Origin: Eubacteriales bacterium
GTDB taxonomy: Bacteria; Bacillota; Clostridia; Peptostreptococcales; Anaerovoracaceae
Assembly: GCA_028691625.1 (NCBI GenBank)
Contig: JAQUYZ010000145.1
Coordinates: 1 to 5,506, forward strand
Direction: 5' to 3'
DNA length: 5,506 nt
Positions 1 through 5,506 of the stretch are shown here, one piece after another. Made by a program: the position numbers and the translations under genes. Positions within the stretch are counted from its first letter, which is position 1. Every line of letters begins with the position of its first letter. The notes beneath the pieces were generated by a model. It was not told the DNA's origin. It searched no databases and saw nothing but the letters and a program-made list of their open reading frames with translations.

Positions 1-299
1 CGCTGTCGCTGGGCATGCTGCTTTCCACAGCAGCGACCAGTGAATTTCAGATGATTCAGTTCATTCCCATCGTTATCGTCCCGCAGGTTTTTTTTACCGG
101 TCTGTTTGATCTGTCGCCGGAGTGGGCTGTGGTCGGGAAGTTTATGCCTCTCTACTATGTGGCGGATGCTTTGGATAAGGTCATGATCCGGGGAGCGGGA
201 ATTACCTCCATAGCGCTTGATATAGGTGTTCTGCTTGGGCTGACCTTGGTCTTTATGGTCACCAACACGCTTCTTTTAAAGCGCTACCGAAGAATATAA
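1..299 (+). CDS. ABC-2 type transporter permease, C-terminal fragment (5' end outside window)
   Basis: The open frame enters from the left edge (first full codon at base 3) and ends at TAA 297-299, leaving the last 99 residues of a membrane protein. Visible are a hydrophobic stretch containing FIPIVIVPQVFFTGLFDL, then the segment PEWAVVGKFMPLYYVADAL, a final hydrophobic helix (roughly SIALDIGVLLGLTLVFMV) and a basic tail KRYRRI. The order 'hydrophobic helix, F/SGLF, short loop with P-W, P-x-Y-Y-x-x-AL, last helix, basic end' is typical of the C-terminus of ABC2_membrane (YbhS/YbhR or DrrB-like) permeases. Such proteins form the membrane channel of an ABC exporter powered by a separate ATPase. 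A membrane fusion protein gene follows 65 bases downstream on the same strand with no terminator between, so the two are probably one export operon. The ATG at 15 is internal to the frame and not the true start. The substrate is unknown. Confidence 0.82.
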   Translation, partial: LSLGMLLSTAATSEFQMIQFIPIVIVPQVFFTGLFDLSPEWAVVGKFMPLYYVADALDKVMIRGAGITSIALDIGVLLGLTLVFMVTNTLLLKRYRRI

Positions 300-350
300 A
301 TCGCTGAGGGAACCAGCATCACAGCATGATTCAGAACGAACAAGCACGAA

Positions 351-357
351 AAGGAGG
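351..357 (+). promoter_or_regulatory. Strong ribosome binding site of the HlyD-like gene
   Basis: AAGGAGG, a near-perfect Shine-Dalgarno sequence, ends seven bases before the ATG at 365. It fixes the start of the membrane fusion protein gene. I see no convincing promoter or terminator in the 65 bases between the permease stop and this start, which supports co-transcription. Confidence 0.9.
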
Positions 358-364
358 ATAGAGT

Positions 365-1345
365 ATGAATCCTATCGCAAAACATAAAAAGAAAATTTTA
401 CCCCCCCTCATCCTGATTGTGATCATTGCCTTGATTGCATTCGTATACGAAATGGGGGGCCAGAAGTATATCGGTGTGGTCGAAGCCACGATTCTTTCTC
501 ATACGGCTGAGGTTCCCGGCAAGATTCTGGAAATGCCAGTCGAGCTTGGCCAGCATGTTTCAAAAGGTGATATTATTGCCATCATCGACAGCACAGATCA
601 GGAATACGCCTATGAGCAGCTGCAGCTGACACTGGAGAAGAAAAAGCTTGCCTTTTCGGAGTTGGAAGTGGGAACGGGCAGTGACACTCAGGCTGAAAAC
701 AGTATCTCAATCGCCCAAGCCAACTACAACAGCGCTGCTTCCTCCAGTCAGAAAGCTTCACTGGACTATAGAACTGCTCAATCCCTCTACAACCAGGGGG
801 CGATTCCAAAGGATCTCCTTGATCAGGCAAAGGTAAAAGCCGATGCGTCTGGCAATGCGCTGACTGCTGCCAAAGCGCAGCTGGATAACGCAAAAAGCGG
901 ATCCTCCCTTAGCTCTGCTCAACTGGATATCCTGCAAACGGAAAGCCAGCTTGAAGAAATGAAGGATACGCTTGAAAAATTCACAGTCCGGGCGGTGAGC
1001 GACGGCGTAATCATGAGCAAAAGCTATCTTCTCGGCGATGTGGTTTCACCGGGTTTCAACCTTGCTGATCTTGCCACAGACAGTGGGAAGTACTTCGTTT
1101 TTTATCTCCCCATCGATGATATACATTTCATCGATTATAACCAGCCCTTTGCGGTCAAAGACGGCGGCAAAGAATACGAAGCGGTTGTGAAATACATTGA
1201 TGTGGAGAGTGAATATACCCCGAAGGATATGCAGACTCCCGCCAATAAGAATAAGGAAAGCGTGAAGGTCAAGCTGCTGCTGCCTTCCGAATGCCCGTTA
1301 AAGCCCGGAATGGAAGCGGAAATCGACTTGAGTTCGGAGAAATGA
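365..1345 (+). CDS. HlyD/YbhG-like membrane fusion (periplasmic adaptor type) protein of an ABC exporter
   Basis: This complete 326-residue protein starts behind a strong ribosome binding site. Domains in order: a short basic N-terminus (KHKKK, 7-10); one membrane anchor (about 11-28); the first half of a biotinyl-lipoyl-like domain (about 45-76, HTAEVPGKILEMPVELGQHV with GD at 68-69); a long alpha-helical coiled-coil hairpin rich in A, Q, L, K and S (about 78-205), with LYNQGAIPKDLLDQAK near 141-156; the second lipoyl half (about 206-238, AVSDGVIMSKSYLLGDVVSPG); and a beta-barrel domain to the end with LKPGMEAEIDL (312-322). The segment EYTPKDMQTPANKNKESVKVKL closely resembles the FTP-x-x-VQT region of E. 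coli YbhG/YhiI-type adaptors. The length is normal for that family. The protein should be anchored in the cytoplasmic membrane with its body outside, working with the ABC-2 permease encoded just upstream. In a Gram-positive-type cell it cannot link to an outer-membrane channel in the usual way, so its exact role and cargo are open. Confidence 0.9.
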   Translation: MNPIAKHKKKILPPLILIVIIALIAFVYEMGGQKYIGVVEATILSHTAEVPGKILEMPVELGQHVSKGDIIAIIDSTDQEYAYEQLQLTLEKKKLAFSELEVGTGSDTQAENSISIAQANYNSAASSSQKASLDYRTAQSLYNQGAIPKDLLDQAKVKADASGNALTAAKAQLDNAKSGSSLSSAQLDILQTESQLEEMKDTLEKFTVRAVSDGVIMSKSYLLGDVVSPGFNLADLATDSGKYFVFYLPIDDIHFIDYNQPFAVKDGGKEYEAVVKYIDVESEYTPKDMQTPANKNKESVKVKLLLPSECPLKPGMEAEIDLSSEK

Positions 1346-1356
1346 CAAACAGTAAT

Positions 1357-1388
1357 AAAGGAAATATCATTGCGGTATTTCCTTTTTT
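1357..1388 (+). terminator. Rho-independent terminator after the exporter operon, shared with the convergent gene
   Basis: Arms AAAGGAAATA (1357-1366) and TATTTCCTTT (1376-1385) are perfect complements. The stem can extend inward by a T-G wobble and a C-G pair to 12 bp around a 5-base loop (ATTGC). The right arm runs into a T tract through 1388, giving the standard terminator shape 11 bases after the HlyD-like stop. The hairpin overlaps the last codons and the stop (1367-1369) of the convergent minus-strand gene. On that strand the following sequence is TTTATTACTG, a weaker U-tract, so two-way termination is plausible but less certain. Confidence 0.85.
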
Positions 1389-2284
1389 ATTGCACAGACA
1401 ATTTCTTCTGATTGCCCTCTGCCCCAGTTGATTGTAACTGTGATTTCATCTCCCTGTTCCGGATGAAACCCCGGTGCATTGGTAGAAACCTTTCGGAATC
1501 CGTACAGTTCTTTTTCACCCAGCAACGATCCCTCATCCGTAGACATCGTTGTTACGCCATGAGGTTTCTTCCACTGAATCTCATATACTTCAGGCAGCTT
1601 TCTTTCGTCTCCGATATACTTCAGATAGGTTTGCCCTCTTGAATCAAAAAAAAAGTCGCCTGCTCCTTCTTTTGCCTGCCTCACGTTATAAATGTATTCA
1701 ACCGGCATGACAACTTCCCAGGAGTCGCCTCGTCCTGTCAGCACTACTGTTTTTTTGTTGAATGCTTTATTCTGAAGGATTTCCTTAAAGAGTAAAATCT
1801 CTTTCTCAATGAACCGGAACTCTTCCTCTTCCATGGTTCTGCAGCCTTCCGACTGGATCCCAAGCTCAGGATACCATAAATAGATACAAAGATTTTTCCC
1901 CGCAAGAGTATAAGTAAAAATTGAATTCCAGAACATTTCAGGATCGTCATCCCCAGCTAGGATTTGATATCTTGCTGAGTCAGCTTCCTGATAATCGTCA
2001 AAGGCATAGAACAGATAGTAGAGTCCCGTCTTATTGCTGGAATATACCCGGGGTGTCTTGTCATTCACCCTGCACAGGGATACGTCAACAGGAAAATCGG
2101 AAGCCTCCATAAGACTTGCACCATTCACGTTGAGGAGCTTTGCAGCTTCTTCCGCCTGCAGCAGTTCCTGCTCATTCAAGCTGTCGGCCGAAATGTATTT
2201 CATTGCTTCGCAGCCCGTACCGGTCAAAAGCAGCAGCAAGAGCAGCATGATAATCCCCACTGTGTTTATGAATGTCCTCTCCAT
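1367..2284 (-). CDS. Predicted lipoprotein of unknown function
   Basis: This 305-residue protein belongs to no family I recognise. Its N-terminus is a lipoprotein signal: MERTF, a hydrophobic core with seven consecutive leucines (14-20), then TGTGC with the probable lipidated cysteine at 25. The -3 position is Gly rather than the usual Leu, so the lipobox is acceptable but not ideal. The mature part is acidic and rich in aromatic residues (GLYYLFYAFDDY around 86-97, LCIYLWYPELG around 132-142) and ends with a beta-rich region (GDEITVTINWGRGQSEEIVCAI). No transmembrane segment is seen after the signal, so it should sit on the outer face of the membrane. The start is supported by a purine-rich ribosome binding site (AGGAAGGGGG, 2291-2300) and by a strong upstream promoter. 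It is convergent with the exporter operon and downstream of the ornithine genes on the same strand, with its own promoter, so neither neighbour firmly defines its job. Confidence 0.8.
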   Translation of the reverse strand: MERTFINTVGIIMLLLLLLLTGTGCEAMKYISADSLNEQELLQAEEAAKLLNVNGASLMEASDFPVDVSLCRVNDKTPRVYSSNKTGLYYLFYAFDDYQEADSARYQILAGDDDPEMFWNSIFTYTLAGKNLCIYLWYPELGIQSEGCRTMEEEEFRFIEKEILLFKEILQNKAFNKKTVVLTGRGDSWEVVMPVEYIYNVRQAKEGAGDFFFDSRGQTYLKYIGDERKLPEVYEIQWKKPHGVTTMSTDEGSLLGEKELYGFRKVSTNAPGFHPEQGDEITVTINWGRGQSEEIVCAIKKEIPQ

Positions 2285-2290
2285 ACGGTA

Positions 2291-2300
2291 CCCCCTTCCT
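2291..2300 (-). promoter_or_regulatory. Ribosome binding site of the predicted lipoprotein gene
   Basis: On the minus strand the sequence reads AGGAAGGGGG and ends six bases before the ATG at 2284-2282. It is G-rich rather than the canonical AGGAGG but well placed, and it supports the chosen start. Confidence 0.7.
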
Positions 2301-2304
2301 GTAT

Positions 2305-2339
2305 TAACGGCGAGCCGTTACCGCGAACCAGCATTCGCG
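2305..2339 (-). promoter_or_regulatory. Two tandem small hairpins in the predicted 5' leader of the lipoprotein gene
   Basis: The first inverted repeat is CGCGAA (2322-2327) with TTCGCG (2334-2339), a 6-bp stem with a 6-base loop. The second is TAACGGC (2305-2311) with GCCGTTA (2314-2320), nearly a perfect 16-bp palindrome. They are separated by one base and lie between the predicted transcription start (about 2341) and the ribosome binding site. They could stabilise the mRNA 5' end, modulate translation, or be protein-binding operators in DNA. The repeats are seen directly; the function is inferred. No known riboswitch class is recognisable in such a short leader. Confidence 0.5.
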
Positions 2340-2340
2340 T

Positions 2341-2359
2341 ATACCATATTATACCATAT
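2341..2359. repeat. Tandem direct repeat overlapping the -10 box
   Basis: ATACCATAT occurs at 2341-2349 and again at 2351-2359, a 10-bp period, or one DNA helical turn. The -10 box (2348-2353) lies across the junction. The arrangement would suit a regulator binding one DNA face over the promoter, but it may be only AT-rich coincidence. Confidence 0.55.
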
Positions 2360-2376
2360 GAAGAATGCGATGTGAA
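2348..2376 (-). promoter_or_regulatory. Sigma-A type promoter for the predicted lipoprotein gene
   Basis: On the minus strand, TTCACA (2376-2371, five of six bases matching TTGACA) is followed by exactly 17 bases and a perfect TATAAT (2353-2348). Transcription would start near 2341, giving a leader of about 56 bases before the ATG at 2284. The -35 box lies within the inverted repeat at 2364-2396 and the -10 box lies in a direct repeat, so the promoter may be regulated. This suggests the gene has its own transcript in addition to any read-through from the ornithine genes. Confidence 0.75.
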
Positions 2377-2396
2377 TTCATTAAACACATCGCATT
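2364..2396 (-). terminator. Perfect 11-bp inverted repeat between the mutL-like and lipoprotein genes (terminator or operator)
   Basis: AATGCGATGTG (2364-2374) and CACATCGCATT (2386-2396) are exact reverse complements around an 11-base AT-rich loop. The repeat begins 32 bases past the stop of the mutL-like gene, the usual place for an operon terminator. However, the minus-strand sequence after the stem (CTTCATATGG) has no T run, so it would be a weak intrinsic terminator. It also covers the -35 box of the next promoter, so it could instead be an operator. The structure is certain; the role is not. Confidence 0.55.
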
Positions 2397-2428
2397 GCTG
2401 CTCCTTTCACTTTTATTCATTGATTTGA

Positions 2429-3802
2429 TTAAACCAGCCTGTAATCCAAGCTCTTTTCCATCAATTGAATTGCCGCGTCTCTGTATTTCTTTGACAGCAC
2501 CCCGAGAGAAGCCATGATATAATCGTTGTCCACCAGTATTTTCGCATGCTGCCCCGGAAGCAGGCTCAATCCGTTGGTATTACTGCCCGCTATCGCCTTC
2601 ATGATCTCTACTCTGTGCGGAAGACGAGTCAGGGCGCCTCCGGTACCAACGATATATTTTACCTGAGTAAGGTCTTTTCCCTCCGCCAGCGTCGTTCTCC
2701 CGGAAGGACCGTATACATATCGGATCTTCCCTGCATGCCGCTCCACCGCTCTGAAAACGGCTTCCCTTGTAAGGCGTTCCACAAAACGGAATTCGGCGGC
2801 TGTCTTTGGTATGGCCTGATAGGTCTGCAGGATCTGTTCCAGATCCAGTCCGGTCAATTCCGCCTCCAGCTTTTCTCTGCCGATCGCATCTATAATATTT
2901 TTCATATTCACATAAACGCCCAGATCGCCCTCTACGGTTCGCTTTGCTTTTGGTTCCGGGCTGATCAGAATTCTTGAGATCTCATCGGAATCCTCCGTGA
3001 CGGAATGCAGATCGGTTGTGGCTCCGCCCACATCCAGAACGATCAGGTCGCCGATGCATTCATAGAGCAGCTTTGTCGCTTCCATTACGGCGCCGGGCGT
3101 CGGTATGATGGGACCATTCACCATATCTCTGACATGTTCCATTCCCGGTGCGTGAATAATATGCTCTTCAAAAGCATTCTGAATCACCCTGCGCGCCGGC
3201 TCCACATTCAGGTCGTCAATTTTTGGGTAAACATTATCGACAATATATAACTTAACACCACTTTCTTCGTCAAAGATGAGCTTGATTTCTTCCTGATTTT
3301 CTATATTCCCCGCATAGATCACCGGTGTTTTCAGATCCATGCCACGGATCATTTCCGCATTATAGATGGCGGTGTCTCTTTCGCCGAAATCGACCCCTCC
3401 GGCCAGCAGGATCAGATTGGGTTTGATTTCCTTTATTTTCGCCAGATCCGTTCGTCTTAATTTTCCCGCAGTCACATAGTGGATGATGGCGCCTGCGCCC
3501 AATGCGGCTTCCTTGGCAGCGCGGGCAGTCATATCGTAAACAAGTCCATGCACGGTCATTTTCAGTCCACCGGCCGCACTGGAGGTGGCCAGCATTTCAC
3601 CGTAATCAAGTGTATTCATTTCCAGCCTGCTCCTTAGATCATCGACCGCACTCCGGAGGCCGATCCTCACGTCTCCGTCCAGTACCGACGTCGGGGCCTG
3701 CCCTTGTCCGAGAAAGACCGGATCTTTTGTATTGATTTGATGAAATGCATTTACTACCGTAGTGGTTGAACCGATCTCGGCAACCATAACATCAACGATC
3801 AT
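2429..3802 (-). CDS. MutL/GlmL-family ATPase associated with D-ornithine aminomutase (or-4-like, putative B12-enzyme reactivase)
   Basis: This complete 457-residue protein of the MutL family (Pfam MutL, unrelated to DNA mismatch repair MutL) is found beside glutamate mutase (GlmL) and ornithine aminomutase genes. It has the marks of the actin/Hsp70/sugar-kinase ATPase fold: a phosphate-1 loop VAEIGSTTTVVNAF (7-20), a phosphate-2 loop LDVGGATTDLHS (256-267) and an adenosine-type motif YIVGTGGALTRL (383-394). LLAGGVDFGERD (132-143) and IIPTPGAVMEA (232-242) are typical of the family. It is thought to help load or exchange cobalamin on adenosylcobalamin mutases, by analogy with diol dehydratase reactivases; direct proof for this family is limited as far as I know. 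Its ATG overlaps the oraE stop as ATGA (3799-3802). There is no strong Shine-Dalgarno sequence before it, which argues for translational coupling and matched synthesis with OraE. The next internal Met (residue 6) has no better ribosome binding site. Confidence 0.9.
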   Translation of the reverse strand: MIVDVMVAEIGSTTTVVNAFHQINTKDPVFLGQGQAPTSVLDGDVRIGLRSAVDDLRSRLEMNTLDYGEMLATSSAAGGLKMTVHGLVYDMTARAAKEAALGAGAIIHYVTAGKLRRTDLAKIKEIKPNLILLAGGVDFGERDTAIYNAEMIRGMDLKTPVIYAGNIENQEEIKLIFDEESGVKLYIVDNVYPKIDDLNVEPARRVIQNAFEEHIIHAPGMEHVRDMVNGPIIPTPGAVMEATKLLYECIGDLIVLDVGGATTDLHSVTEDSDEISRILISPEPKAKRTVEGDLGVYVNMKNIIDAIGREKLEAELTGLDLEQILQTYQAIPKTAAEFRFVERLTREAVFRAVERHAGKIRYVYGPSGRTTLAEGKDLTQVKYIVGTGGALTRLPHRVEIMKAIAGSNTNGLSLLPGQHAKILVDNDYIMASLGVLSKKYRDAAIQLMEKSLDYRLV

Positions 3803-5506
3803 ATGAATTTTTCTCTGCGTTTTTCCACAAGGAACGTCGCCACATCGATTCCGTGGCTGTTTCTTCCGAACCCTGCATCAACGCCTGTTTTTACTGCCTC
3901 GTCAGGAATTACCTGTGTTCCTCCTGCAACGATGATGATATTTTCCCGGATTCCCTTTTCTATTGCAAGATCATTAATTCTCTTCATATTCTTGTAGTGG
4001 ATATTGTCATGGCTGATGATGGTGGAGGCCAGAATTGCGTCGGCTTTCAGTTCTACCGCAGCATCAACCAGCTTTTCCACCGGAACAGAGGTTCCAAGGT
4101 AGTGCACTTCGATACCGAAGCGTTCAATTCCACCGTGCTTGATGTCTATAATCTCACGCAGTCCTACAGAGTGTTCGTCCTCGCCTACCGTTCCGCAGAC
4201 GATCTTCATCGGATATTTTTCAATGTCTTCTCTGATTTCATCGTCGCTAAGGAGATGTGGTTCCGGCGGGATTACCAATGTAGTCAGATCGATATCAAAG
4301 GAAACCTTGCCCTTCAGCTCGATTCTTGTTCCTTCCGCCTCCTGCATCACCTCTCTGTTGATCACCTCAGGTTCCAGTAGATTCAGCTTCTTCGCGATTT
4401 CCACTGCAACAACCTCTGCAACTCTTCTGTTTGCAGGGATGAACATGTTCATCATGACTGTGCCGTCTGCCATCCATTCCATTTCCGGCTTGAGCAGGTT
4501 GGTATTTCTGTACTTTTCTGTTTCCGCCATACGAACCTTAACATTGTCAACTTCATCCAGTTCATCAATGTACACGATTTTGTCCGGATCCTCAAAGGTA
4601 CAGCCCCCGATCAAATCAGCCGGGTTTTCAGGGTTTCCGCCATACTGAGCAACATTGTTGTATCCGAAATGAGCCGTGACCGGTGCAAGGTAATCTTCGT
4701 CCTTTTCATAAACATAACCGTATCCGATACCGCCCTCTGCCTTTCTTGCGATTCCGTCACCGTTTCTTTCCGGATACTGTCCGGAATCTACGAAGAAGCC
4801 CTCTTCAACCGCTTTAAAATATCCACCCGTTTCTACGATTTCTTCCATGAACAGGCATGCTCTTTCCTTGATTTCTCTTGCCTTTTCTCTGAGCGGTCCG
4901 TCCTTCTTCAGCTCAATCATTTCCATCAGGCCGTCCATTCCGATCAGGGTCTGCTTTGCAGTGTCGCAGGCTTCGATATTATAGATATGCCAAGGAACGT
5001 TCCTGCCTTCATCCGGTGTAATCGTCGACTGGATGTCTGCGCGGGTCAGCTTCGAAACCAGCATGTTCAGAACATGGGTTACCGTGGCTTCTCTTGCCGA
5101 AGCTTCCATATACTTCGTATTCATCTGTGCTCTCATTCTGTATCTGCCACAGATATCACGGAGCGCCACCGCATAAGGCAGATCCATGTATACACACGGA
5201 GCCGGAGGAGCAGTTGGCGGTACTGTGGAAAGACAGATGTTTGACGGTTTGATCCCAACCTTCTCCGAAAACAGAGAGTTGATTGCATGCTGAACAATCA
5301 GCTCCGGCATCACCTTCCAGGCGTGTCTTGCCGTTGCGTTTGCATTGTGTGCCCCGTCGATCTGCGCGATATCCGCCCAGGACATAATCTTTTTGGATTC
5401 GCAGGTATCTACGAAAGACCGCACCATATTTATGTTTCTGTAAAGCACGTTGTACTGAGGATCCTGATGGGCGCCGTTGATACCTTCTTCCGCAAACATA
5501 ACCGCT
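3799..5506 (-). CDS. oraE: D-ornithine 4,5-aminomutase, large (E) subunit, 5' end outside window
   Basis: The frame runs off the right edge; 568 C-terminal residues are present and roughly 170 N-terminal ones are missing. The first Met in frame (5499) is preceded by in-frame codons for Ala-Val and is internal. The enzyme converts D-ornithine to (2R,4S)-2,4-diaminopentanoate with adenosylcobalamin and PLP, in the cytosol, as part of oxidative ornithine fermentation. Counting from that Met, residues 1 to about 390 are the TIM-barrel part, with GAHNANATARHAWKVMPEL (49-67) and STVPPTAPPAP (91-101). Residues from about 430 form the Rossmann cobalamin domain: DEHSVG (441-446) fits DxHxxG with His443 as cobalt ligand, followed by GTSVP (469-473) and VAGGTQV (524-530). 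Lys454, 11 residues after that His, matches the PLP-binding lysine (Lys629 in C. sticklandii, also His+11 in lysine 5,6-aminomutase). Barrel and Rossmann domains on one chain favour OraE over KamD/KamE. The partner OraS is expected upstream, beyond the edge. Confidence 0.95.
   Translation of the reverse strand, partial: AVMFAEEGINGAHQDPQYNVLYRNINMVRSFVDTCESKKIMSWADIAQIDGAHNANATARHAWKVMPELIVQHAINSLFSEKVGIKPSNICLSTVPPTAPPAPCVYMDLPYAVALRDICGRYRMRAQMNTKYMEASAREATVTHVLNMLVSKLTRADIQSTITPDEGRNVPWHIYNIEACDTAKQTLIGMDGLMEMIELKKDGPLREKAREIKERACLFMEEIVETGGYFKAVEEGFFVDSGQYPERNGDGIARKAEGGIGYGYVYEKDEDYLAPVTAHFGYNNVAQYGGNPENPADLIGGCTFEDPDKIVYIDELDEVDNVKVRMAETEKYRNTNLLKPEMEWMADGTVMMNMFIPANRRVAEVVAVEIAKKLNLLEPEVINREVMQEAEGTRIELKGKVSFDIDLTTLVIPPEPHLLSDDEIREDIEKYPMKIVCGTVGEDEHSVGLREIIDIKHGGIERFGIEVHYLGTSVPVEKLVDAAVELKADAILASTIISHDNIHYKNMKRINDLAIEKGIRENIIIVAGGTQVIPDEAVKTGVDAGFGRNSHGIDVATFLVEKRREKFI

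Noticed and set aside
582..893. 103-codon minus-strand open frame inside the HlyD-like gene
   Set aside because: It lies opposite the coiled-coil region, and the repetitive A/Q/S/K codons there readily produce open antisense frames.
2034..2375. 113-codon plus-strand open frame over the lipoprotein N-terminus and its promoter
   Set aside because: The serine-rich translation comes from reading the leucine and alanine codons of the signal peptide backwards, and the minus-strand gene has far better start and promoter signals.
2285..2428. Riboswitch (for example a cobalamin riboswitch, given the B12 enzyme nearby)
   Set aside because: The gap is only 144 bases and lies downstream, not upstream, of the B12-dependent genes. 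I see no B12-box-like sequence, and the hairpins are too small for a known riboswitch.
2546..2977. 143-codon plus-strand open frame opposite the mutL-like gene
   Set aside because: It is antisense to a conserved ATPase gene with family motifs, has no supporting start signals, and has no recognisable protein features.
3853..4648. Long plus-strand open frames (175 and 169 codons) opposite the cobalamin domain of oraE
   Set aside because: They overlap each other in different frames and lie antisense to residues that form the B12 and PLP sites. The serine-rich product is typical of reverse-complement coding sequence.
4669..5244. 191-codon plus-strand open frame opposite oraE
   Set aside because: It is antisense to a strongly conserved enzyme, its product is rich in Cys, Arg, His and Ser with no recognisable domain, and it has no ribosome binding site I can see. 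It is a shadow of oraE codon use.
3799..5506. Lysine 5,6-aminomutase rather than ornithine aminomutase
   Set aside because: KamD and KamE split the barrel and cobalamin domains between two proteins, whereas here both are on one chain, as in OraE.
1..5506. CRISPR array, insertion sequence, tRNA or rRNA genes
   Set aside because: I found no regularly spaced repeats, transposase-like reading frame, flanking target duplications or RNA-gene motifs on either strand by eye.

Overview
The window looks like chromosomal DNA from an anaerobic, amino-acid-fermenting member of the Clostridia (Bacillota). The evidence is a coenzyme-B12-dependent D-ornithine 4,5-aminomutase large subunit (OraE) followed by its MutL-type ATPase partner, a pair known from the oxidative ornithine degradation pathway of clostridia such as Acetoanaerobium (Clostridium) sticklandii. 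Strong AAGGAGG-type ribosome binding sites, sigma-A-like promoter boxes and moderate base composition fit this. The species cannot be named from the window.

Left part, plus strand (1-1345): the 3' end of an ABC-2 type exporter permease, then, 65 bases later and behind a strong ribosome binding site, a complete HlyD/YbhG-like membrane fusion (adaptor) protein. They read as the end of an export operon whose ATPase and other permease parts would lie left of base 1. A compact hairpin terminator (about 1357-1388) closes it.

Middle, minus strand (1367-2284): a predicted lipoprotein of unknown function, convergent with the exporter genes. Its stop codon lies inside the shared terminator hairpin. 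It has its own near-consensus promoter (TTCACA, 17-bp spacer, TATAAT). The 144-base gap upstream (2285-2428) is dense with structure: two small tandem hairpins in the predicted leader, a 10-bp-period direct repeat over the -10 box, and a perfect 11-bp inverted repeat whose arm and loop overlap the -35 box.

Right part, minus strand (2429-5506): oraE (5' end cut off by the window) and a mutL-family gene, overlapping by four bases (ATGA) and so probably translationally coupled. OraE rearranges D-ornithine to 2,4-diaminopentanoate using adenosylcobalamin and PLP. The MutL-type protein is an ASKHA-fold ATPase likely to maintain or reactivate the B12 enzyme. oraS, ord and ortAB are expected just beyond the right edge. 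The racemase gene orr, which as I recall follows the mutL-like gene in C. sticklandii, is absent at that position here.

I see no evidence for a wholly new system. The least explained parts are the unknown lipoprotein and its structured control region.
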